A stretch of 64,000 nucleotides of DNA from Lepidostoma basale (lineage: Eukaryota; Arthropoda; Insecta; Trichoptera; Lepidostomatidae). This document shows positions 57,130 to 64,000 of this stretch, in pieces (positions within the stretch are counted from its first letter, which is position 1; every line of letters begins with the position of its first letter). The translations under genes were made by a program, and so were the position numbers. A model generated the notes under the pieces. It was given only the letters and a program-made list of their open reading frames with translations, had not been told where the DNA came from and did no database searches. The stretch is taken from positions 1 through 64,000 of the forward strand of contig JAHDVF020001327.1 in the NCBI GenBank assembly GCA_022606425.2, in the 5' to 3' direction.

Positions 57130-57680
57130 TCAACTCAATACTTTCATCTAAAAATCCTTTCAAAATATAACCAATTGATACGTCTATTGTTATCTCCCTA
57201 GTACTAGCCAAGTCAACTAACACATGTTATATATAATTCTAGGTTCTTGCACTCAGTTTGTAATAATTTTGGTAAGTTTGTATCGTTTTCCCGATGATAA
57301 TGGTGTAAGCCTTCGAAACATGTCGAGAAAAATAAACCCAAAAATGAAAAAAAAAAAAAAGTTTTAATTCATAAAAAATCGATATTATTTTGAGATAATC
57401 TTTAGGGTAACCCCTAAAGATTATCTCAAAACACTATGAAATTCCATAATAACGATTTTTTTGTGAAGATAATCACTGTTTTTTCCACTTTTGAGTTTAT
57501 TTTTCATGGACATGATTCTTAGTGTTTATTATTCGATATAAATTCAATTCATATCGTTCCCCCGATGCTGAAGGCATTGGTGATTGGTGGAAAATAAGCT
57601 CAAAAGTGGTTGATGGATGATGGAAAATAAGCTCAAAAATGCATTTCGTTATCGAAAGAAAAAAAATTCGTTTCAAAAGA
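57130..57680. repeat. Family A elements (at least two)
   Basis: Motif at 57286-57329, then gggtaacccctaaagattat (inverted centre) and a second, worse copy at 57480-57620 (ccacttttgagtttattttt, cccccgatgctgaaggcatt). Confidence 0.55.
57286..57329 (+). ncRNA. Hammerhead-like motif, family A
   Basis: Stem I TTTTC (57286-57290) with GAGAA (57325-57329), one wobble. Core CCGATGA (57291-57297; U4 is C); extra T; hairpin AATGG/CCTTC (three good pairs); GAAA (57315-57318); CATG; TC, triplet GTC, after 57324. Confidence 0.4.
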
Positions 57681-57844
57681 AAAAAAAATATGTAAACGAA
57701 ACTTGGTTTATTTGAAAGTGAAAGTTCTTGTATAACTTATTTTTTATTGTTTTGTAAATCAATTTTATAAAGCACATTAAATATTCAAGTATGGACGTAA
57801 GAATAAAGATGTTTTTTTTATTTTCAACGAACCCTTTTACTAAG

Positions 57845-58060
57845 ATACGTCCTTTGGGATTATGAATTAGCTCAGGACTTCTTAAATTAGGGAGTTCTCT
57901 AGTTGTGTGTATTACGAGTAAATGTACTTACGTAATCAGTAATTAGGATTACTCTAAGAGCCAGTTTGATCCTCGGAGTCAATTAATCAATCAACAGTCG
58001 TCCTCATCAACCGGTTCAATAAGCTAATCAAAGGATCGAAATATATTATGTTTCTTCCTT
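57845..58060. other. Non-repetitive stretch rich in homeodomain/TCF-like words, possible enhancer
   Basis: Contains aattaggattactc, gtcaattaatcaatcaac and gctaatcaaagg within 200 bp. Such words are short, so this is only suggestive. Confidence 0.2.
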
Positions 58061-58544
58061 CAAGTTAGAGCTTTCCCTTAAAATATAAAACAGGGTTACC
58101 TGAATGAACACTACGTTTTATAAGCATAGCTGCTCTTATTTGTGTTTTTATTTGAAATTTACGTCATTGTAAATAATAATAAAAAAAAATTAAAAATGCC
58201 TCTACAATACATACTTAGTTTGATTTCATTAAGGTTTATGGTTTCGAATGGTTTCGGTAGTTCGCTGTCATCGTCTGGTCACCTGGTCACCAGAATATGG
58301 CAGCGAGCTGTCGATACCGACCGAAGACATGAATCTATGCGGAATTAAACTAAATATACATTAAACTTTTGAATGAAGCATTTTATTTGTGGTGTGGTAC
58401 TATTACATATAATATTCATACACTTTTGATGTGTTTTTAAACCACTTTATTTTAGTATTATACAACCAACCGGTTTCGCGCCCGCCGATGCTTCGTGAAA
58501 TATTAGAATGCTGTCCTCTTAAAGATATTTTTTTACAAATTAAA

Positions 58545-58750
58545 TATAGTCCATTGTTTTGGCCGAAACACTATGATACCTTAACATTTTATACTGTTAA
58601 ATTAAATAACTTTGTTTTTTGTATCACAATTGTATATTATTTTTCGCAACTGCTGTTTCATCGACCTATGTTGACATCATCAAGTGTTACAATTAATACA
58701 ATTGTGATTAAAAAAACAAAGTCATTTAATTTAATAGTTTAAAGTAAATA
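58545..58750. repeat. Family B element
   Basis: gtccattgttttggccgaaa, minus-strand TTGATGA, GTCAAC/GTCGAT hairpin, GAAACAGCAGTTGC, and terminal arms ttaaattaaataactttgtt with their complement. Confidence 0.6.
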
Positions 58751-58859
58751 AATATTTTTTTCCATATGATCTACTGATATTGCGGTTTGACATTTTAAGT
58801 TCATAGATTAAAATTAATTAAACAATTTGTATTTAATATTGGTATGGTACTATAATAAC

Positions 58860-59035
58860 CAAACCGATGAGATATCGGCCATGTGAGGAGTCGGGGAAAT
58901 AGGCGTGCGTGCATGACACGATGTTTGAATGTTGAGGAATCAAGTCTTTTGTCAGGAAAGAATAGTATGGCGGTTCATTACTTCTGCCTACACCTTCGGT
59001 AAGACGTTGTGATGGTTGGTTAGTTTTATAGTTTT
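58860..59035 (+). mobile_element. RTE-like LINE 3' fragment
   Basis: gtgaggagtcggggaaatag, gcgtgcgtgcatgacacgat, then aagacgttgtgatggttggt, is the plus-strand 3' end. Confidence 0.6.
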
Positions 59036-59041
59036 TTAATT

Positions 59042-59446
59042 GAGGGTATTATTTGCAAACCCGGCAAACTCCACCAACAATCAAAAGTGAGATATGAATT
59101 GGGTCTTATTCATAATACATTTGCACACAATTTTTATTGATTTTCAGTTTCAAATTCGGCTTCATTCTGAAGAATTTTGATATTAAAATATATGGTTTGT
59201 TGCAAACATGGCAACCTCCACTTGAGTGTTGCAAAGCTGGCAACACTCCAAAATGAAATCATTATTTTACTTTAATTATCAACATAATTATGATTATTTC
59301 ATGGCTGATTTCTTTTAAAATACTAACTGGTTGAGATGAAAAAAATAAATATCGCAAAAAAGCGCATTTTATTAGCGTATCAGTTTTTTGCGATTTACTC
59401 AAAACACCTAATGATGGAGTTTGCCGGGTTTGCAACTAATACCCTC
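59042..59446. mobile_element. MITE, copy 2 (4 bp target duplication)
   Basis: 405 bp, flanked by AATT at 59038-59041 and 59447-59450, ends GAGGGTATTA and TAATACCCTC. Closely similar to 6022-6431 along its length. Confidence 0.85.
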
Positions 59447-59879
59447 AATTATGAAAATAAAACTTTATTCGTGTTTCATTTAATAGTTCATTAATTATTG
59501 CAATTATATTTAGTTTGCTAACAGAAAATCGTAAAATTGTGTGTAAATAGGATTAGTTCAATGTTTAAACTATAATAAACGTAGCAGATCAGGTTCATTA
59601 AAATATCAGCCCAATGTTTATTCAGCTACATATATGGAAAGGCAGTAATGAAAGACCAATATTTATTTTTGGTTTGCAAAATCATCCGCTAGTCGTTAAA
59701 AGTAAATATTTGAGTAAAAATAAAAAACAATTAACAAATTGAATAGTATAAACTTTAATGAATAGTGTTAACTTATATTTAAAAACTAATAAATGCCGCA
59801 GAGGTAAAATTAATAACACCTCCTTCTTCAGATGTAAATATATAACAAAAAACTAAACAAAGAAAGACTTTTTTAAGAT

Positions 59880-60112
59880 AATCATATGATTATACTGAAA
59901 TCTCTTGATGGAAGTTCATTTTAAATAATAATTAAATAAAACAATGTTTTTGACTACTTCCACTTTTGTCTTTATTTCGACAGCGACCGGTTTTGCCAAG
60001 CTCGCTGGCATCTGTTTCACCTGTCTCATCACCAGTCTTTCGATGATAAAGACAAAAGTGGAAGTAGTTAAAAAACTGGATTTCACCCACCGTGGGTTAT
60101 CAATTCATGATT
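59880..60112. repeat. Family D fragment, then K fragment to 60180
   Basis: tttcgacagcgaccggtttt and ctgtttcacctgtctcatca: a D copy with an extra GTGATGAGACAGGTGAAAC block on the minus strand. K begins at 60112 (taattgtatctcaatagaga) and breaks off at 60180. Confidence 0.55.
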
Positions 60113-60329
60113 TAATTGTATCTCAATAGAGACGAAGATGCAAATTGGAAACTGAATATGGTTGATCGAGGTTTTAGTGTTTTATTTAGTGTTACATAGT
60201 TTTATTTAATTATAAATTAAATAAAGACTTACTTCTATACGAGTAGATTGTCTAACTATCACTAGCTATTGATTTTCATGTTAAGAAAATCAAAAGCTAA
60301 TAAATTCTATACAGTTATTGGATTCAAAT

Positions 60330-61120
60330 AACCCGTTGTGGAAAGCAACGGGAAACTAGCACATTATGGGACCAAGTGGCATCTCAAAGACAAGCATAAA
60401 AAATTACACTGTGCTGCAAACCATTCTCTTGGATTGAAAAACTAGCTAAGAACCTGTTGTATCCTAAAATGTGGAAATCAATGGCAAACTTCCATATTAA
60501 AGTCCCAAGCTTGGAACAATCTTCCTTTATCCTTAGGTGCATATAATACGACAGATTAAGAAACTCATATTTTCCAAATTTCATATAAAAATTAAACTAG
60601 TATAAGTGTTTTAATTGTATCTCAATAGAGACGAAGACGTAAACTGGAAACTGAACATGGATGATCAAGGTGTTTACAGGACTTATGACCTGTCATTGGT
60701 TGGGTTAAGCGCACGCTTTATGTAATTACAAAATTCCCCATTCCACCTTTGTTATTTGTGATCATGCATGACAAATTTTTGGAAGATGTATATATACTTC
60801 AAAATCCATATTTATCTTCACGTGGCAGTTTCAGTCAGCCATCTAAGTAGATTTGGTTGCACTAGTGAATTTTTTCAAGAATCAACCTATACAACCGACC
60901 CACTAACGCCATCTATGGAGAATGATTTTCGGCATTTAGCAAACTACCTTATTAACACAATGTGAAGGCTAGTATAAGTGTGTTTATTTTATTATATTAT
61001 TTTTTTACCGATCGCGAGAATCAGATGCAGATTTTTACATTTAAAACACGTCATAATGCACCATTAAGGTGATTACATCACGAAGCTGGCGCTTTAAAAT
61101 ATAGCATATTACTATTATCA
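60330..61120 (+). mobile_element. L2/CR1-like LINE 3' part, split by a K element
   Basis: Remnant protein sequence upstream of 60609 (aacaatcttcctttatcctt), and the 3' UTR resumes after the K insertion with accgatcgcgagaatcagat, then gcaccattaaggtgattaca. Confidence 0.65.
60610..60968 (-). mobile_element. K element, 13 bp target duplication
   Basis: Flanked by ctagtataagtgt at 60597-60609 and 60969-60981. The plus-strand left end is tttaattgtatctcaatag. The inner sequence is nearly the same as 15906-16260, but this copy is shorter at the far end, as expected for 5' truncation. Confidence 0.85.
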
Positions 61121-61154
61121 TATTAAAGTGACATTCCAAGAAATCAACAACAAG

Positions 61155-61545
61155 GTTACAAATTAATTGTATCTCTTGTATATCTATATTTGGAAACAGA
61201 ATATGGTGGTCGAGGCGTTTACAGGACCAGTCATTAGTTGGATTAAGCGATCGCTTTATGTAATACAACATTCCCTATTCCACCCTTCTTACGAACACCA
61301 CGTCTGACAATTATTTTATATATAGTTGTATATATGCTACTATGTTGAGAAACATTTCACATATGTTAGTTCAATCTACGCCATCTATTGAGACTAGATG
61401 TAAGCATTAAGCAGAAAATCTTTATTAATGTAATGTGAAAGGCTATCAACCAAATTATCACACATTACTAGACAACGCCTGGAGAAAACTCTCAAATTTT
61501 TATATGCTTTTAACTTTGACCAGTTTTTATACATTTTCTTTTTAA
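61155..61545 (-). mobile_element. K element, diverged copy
   Basis: ttaattgtatctcttgtata, then gtttacaggaccagtcatta, ccctattccacccttcttac and cgcctggagaaaactctc follow the K order. Confidence 0.6.
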
Positions 61546-61919
61546 TATAATCAAATGATTTTACTGAAATCTCTTGATGGAAGTTCATTTTAAATAATAA
61601 TTTAATAAAGCGATGTTTTTTTAACTACTTCCACTTTTGTCTGGAAAGTGGAAGTAGTTAAGAAACATCGTTTTATTTAATTATTATTTATTTTTAATGT
61701 ATACAAATACTTGTCTACAAGTATTTGTATACATGAAAAAAAAAATTGAACAATGTTACACTTTGCTGTAAACCAATCTCTAAGATTGTAATTAAAAAAA
61801 ATCTGAATAAAATAGGGATGGGCTCTATTTTTTCGGCATAACATTTGAAGTAAGTTAATTAAAATGACCTGTAAAGATTTTGAGGTTATCCTGTAGAATA
61901 ATAATTTCCGATTAATCAT

Positions 61920-62180
61920 CTCAACGCGATTTATCCAGCGGGGAGCTTGCCTAGGTAATTCGGCGTTAATTTATTGGGCGGTCCGCTACACCACTTTAAA
62001 TTTCAAGGCGGCTGCCGGAGCAATGGTTATTCATGATTTATAAGCCATTAATCAAAGGGCCGCGCCCCCAAATCATCTGAGTCAGGAATGAGAATTAATA
62101 TACAGAGCTACCCAGTAAAACGTAAACTCTGTTCGTGTTACTTTGACCCGTGATCCATATACGAGATTGGAAATCTTTGA
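61920..62180. promoter_or_regulatory. GC-richer non-repetitive island, possible enhancer
   Basis: In an AT-rich background, ggcggtccgctacaccactt, aaggcggctgccggagcaat, then ttataagccattaatcaaag and ggccgcgcccccaaatcatc. It has homeodomain-type TTTAT/TAAT and TCF-type ATCAAAG words and no open frame. It probably lies in or after the EVA-1-like gene. Function is inferred only. Confidence 0.3.
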
Positions 62181-62264
62181 AATGTATAAGGTTTATTATC
62201 CTTCTAAAGGTAATATGTATCTTCATTATTAAAAAATATTATATTAAAATTTTAACGTATTTTA

Positions 62265-62395
62265 TTTCGTGACCATATCAGTTTATATCGTTCCCCAATG
62301 ATAAAGGTGTAACCCTTCGAAACGTGTCGAGAAAAATAAACTCAAAAGTGGAAAAACAGTATTATTAAAAAAAAAAACATCATTATGGAATTCTA
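62265..62395. repeat. Family A element
   Basis: atatcgttccccaatgataa, aggtgtaacccttcgaaacg, tgtcgagaaaaataaactca and aagtggaaaaacagt match the A order. Confidence 0.6.
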
Positions 62396-62689
62396 TAGTA
62401 ATGATACCTCAAGATAATAATGATAACGATTTTTATTTTATTACCACATTTTAAAACGAAAACGTCTGTTTCAAGAAGTTTATACAATGACTTAATTAAT
62501 CAAATAATTTTAATATGTATCTTTCAAAACTGACCACATTCATGAAAAAATGTTTATTTTGTATATTATATATTATACAAAAAATAACAAATCATTGAAT
62601 AAGGGCTTGTGTGTCGGAAATACGTTTGTATTGATTATTATTGTTTTTTAATAAACCTGGTGTTATTAAGATGTATGAAAAACGCTAGT

Positions 62690-62885
62690 TTTCAATTAGT
62701 TTTATTTTAATATTTATGTATAACATGTTTCGCCATTCTGAGACATTTTCAAAATGTTTACGCCCTTCTAAAACATTTTGAAAATGCCTTAGAAGAGCGA
62801 AACATGTCATACATAGATATTAAAATAAAAATTCTTGAAACCTATCGTTTTTCATACATATTAATAATTTAATATGGAGTTTTAC
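62690..62885. repeat. Family G inverted dimer
   Basis: Arms run aaacgctagttttcaattag ... and back. Centre: cgcccttctaaaacattttg, then aaaatgccttagaagagcga and aacatgtcat. Confidence 0.65.
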
Positions 62886-62989
62886 AACTTTGTTCAAGAA
62901 ACAATAAAAAAGGCTAGTTTTGTTTACAAAGTAATTAACATTGTTTAATGAATCCGTAAAATATTGTTTTGGCAAATATAGAAGAAAGT

Positions 62990-63185
62990 TTTATTAAAGT
63001 TAATAGGATTGACATGTGTCGCCTTTCTTAGGCATAATCAAATGTATCATGTGATACATTTGGTTATGCCTAAGATAGGCGAAACATATCATTATATGTC
63101 AAACTATAAAAAAACTTCTCTTCTTTTTTATTCATATTATTGATTTAATATGGTGTTTTACATCATTGCTCAAGAAACGATAAAT
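62990..63185. repeat. Family G inverted dimer
   Basis: Plus-strand centre 63068-63090: GCCTA AGA TAGGC, GAAA, CATATC. The hairpin keeps pairing with A-U where other copies have U-A or U-G. Confidence 0.65.
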
Positions 63186-63282
63186 TCAACTCAATGTGTT
63201 ATTGATTTCAACCTCCCTTTGATTGTTAAGCCTTGGATCTTGTTAAGCCTACTTATCATTAGAGAGTAAAGTCCGAAAAATA

Positions 63283-63510
63283 CGATCTTTGTGACCGAGT
63301 GGTTAGTGCTTTGATTGCCATACCGAAGGTCCCAGGTTCGATTCACGGTGTTGGCTGTGTGATAACCACACTGTCATGGTCTGATGTAGAATCCGTTTGA
63401 CAATAAAATGGCGATAGATAGGTACCTATCATATGCAATGAGAATCAATCAGAAATCACTTTTACATCGATTTAGCTAATTTTATAAAGGGCGATTCAAC
63501 TAAATAAAAA
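63283..63510 (+). repeat. tRNA-derived SINE, full length
   Basis: Head cgatctttgtgaccgagtgg (A-box-like GAGTGGTTAG), B box ccaggttcgattcacgg, body with atggtctgatgtagaatccg and acaataaaatggcgatagat, and tail gggcgattcaactaaataa. Confidence 0.85.
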
Positions 63511-63664
63511 ATATACGTATTCATAAGAATGTAGAGAAATTATAATTTTAAGTTTTATCATTAAGTTACATAATTTTCCTACTATATTTCTTGTATTTTT
63601 TGTCAACGTGCAGTCTATTGCGGAAAAAAATGTTTTAGAATAATTAAGGTTTTTAAGATGATTA

Positions 63665-63765
63665 AACTTAAATAAAATGTAATTAATACGAATGATAATC
63701 GTCTGTTTTCGAGAAGTTTCATCATATCATATGGGGATGACATGTTTTGTCTTGCCAAACCAATT
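63665..63765. repeat. Family G half-element
   Basis: aattaatacgaatgataatc, then tcgagaagtttcatcatatc and gggatgacatgttttgtctt. Confidence 0.55.
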
Positions 63766-63949
63766 TTAAATGTAATACAATTTCTATACGAGCACTTCTA
63801 TTCATGCTTATTATTTTATATGGAATTTTTATCTTATCAAAGAAAATAAATAAAAACTAAAATTAAAACTAAATTTCTTTATAGTATTATATATAAGAAT
63901 TAAATTTAAATTTAATTTAATGTTATTTTAATAACTAAAATTTTAAAAG

Positions 63950-64000
63950 GATGCCTGAGATGGTTTATACATATGTAACAAATGGACGAGAGAAGAATGG
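63950..64000 (+). mobile_element. RTE-like LINE fragment, cut by the window edge
   Basis: ctgagatggtttatacatat, then aacaaatggacgagagaaga, decodes as LRWF.HM..MDERR, the segment before the RGRPRKTW tail. Confidence 0.5.

Noticed and set aside
61625..61680. Palindrome of ctacttccac and its inverse as a ribozyme
   Set aside because: It keeps only family D arms; no GAAA or core is present.
63283..63352. A real tRNA gene
   Set aside because: The tRNA-like head cannot complete a cloverleaf and continues into a SINE body repeated elsewhere.

Overview
The window looks like ordinary AT-rich, intron- and transposon-dense chromosomal DNA of an insect, most likely a moth or butterfly. That placement is an inference from the style of the repeats: RTE-type LINE 3' ends, tRNA-derived SINEs, L2/CR1-like LINE tails, and many short inverted-repeat elements carrying a GAAACATGT-type motif. 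There is no bacterial gene organisation, no CRISPR array, no rRNA gene and no convincing free-standing tRNA gene.

The only host gene I can support is on the + strand. Two exons, 42431-42651 and 55509-55647, join in phase across a 12.9 kb intron and together encode one SUEL/galactose-binding lectin domain of the EVA-1 (EVA1C) type, with latrophilin as the less likely alternative. Upstream (signal peptide) and downstream exons were not found and probably lie outside the window or are too short to recognise.

Everything else is repeats and unassigned spacer. (1) LINEs: a 2.65 kb, 5'-truncated, frameshifted RTE-type element on the - strand (9536-12189) with endonuclease and YADD reverse transcriptase; many 3' fragments of a second RTE-like family that codes for RGRPRKTW-like C-termini; L2/CR1-like C-termini at 546-1105, 4449-4925, 50790-51345 and elsewhere; and a possible Penelope-type GIY-YIG remnant at 55984-56175. 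(2) DNA transposons: a 1,976 bp decayed hAT-like element with an 8 bp target duplication (17057-19032), two copies of a 0.4 kb MITE with 4 bp duplications (6022-6431, 59042-59446), and a Tc1/mariner remnant (47157-47521). (3) SINEs: a tRNA-derived family (best copies 8733-8985 and 63283-63510), a second tRNA-like family, and a family called K here that has poly(A) tails and 12-13 bp target duplications.

The most interesting signal is a large set of short elements, from several families unrelated in their flanks, that share one architecture: stem I strand, CUGANGA-like core, one extra A/U, a 4-6 bp hairpin, GAAA, a self-complementary tetra- or hexamer (CATG, CAGCTG, CTAG, CCGG), UH, stem I partner strand. 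This is the layout of a type I hammerhead ribozyme with a minimal palindromic stem III. The hairpin and stem I pairings are kept by different sequences in different families. Many copies are arranged as head-to-head inverted dimers. Hammerheads with very short stem III that work as dimers are known from Penelope-like retroelements, so a family of Penelope-like non-autonomous elements is the leading explanation. Several copies keep the full core; many others carry core changes expected to abolish cleavage.
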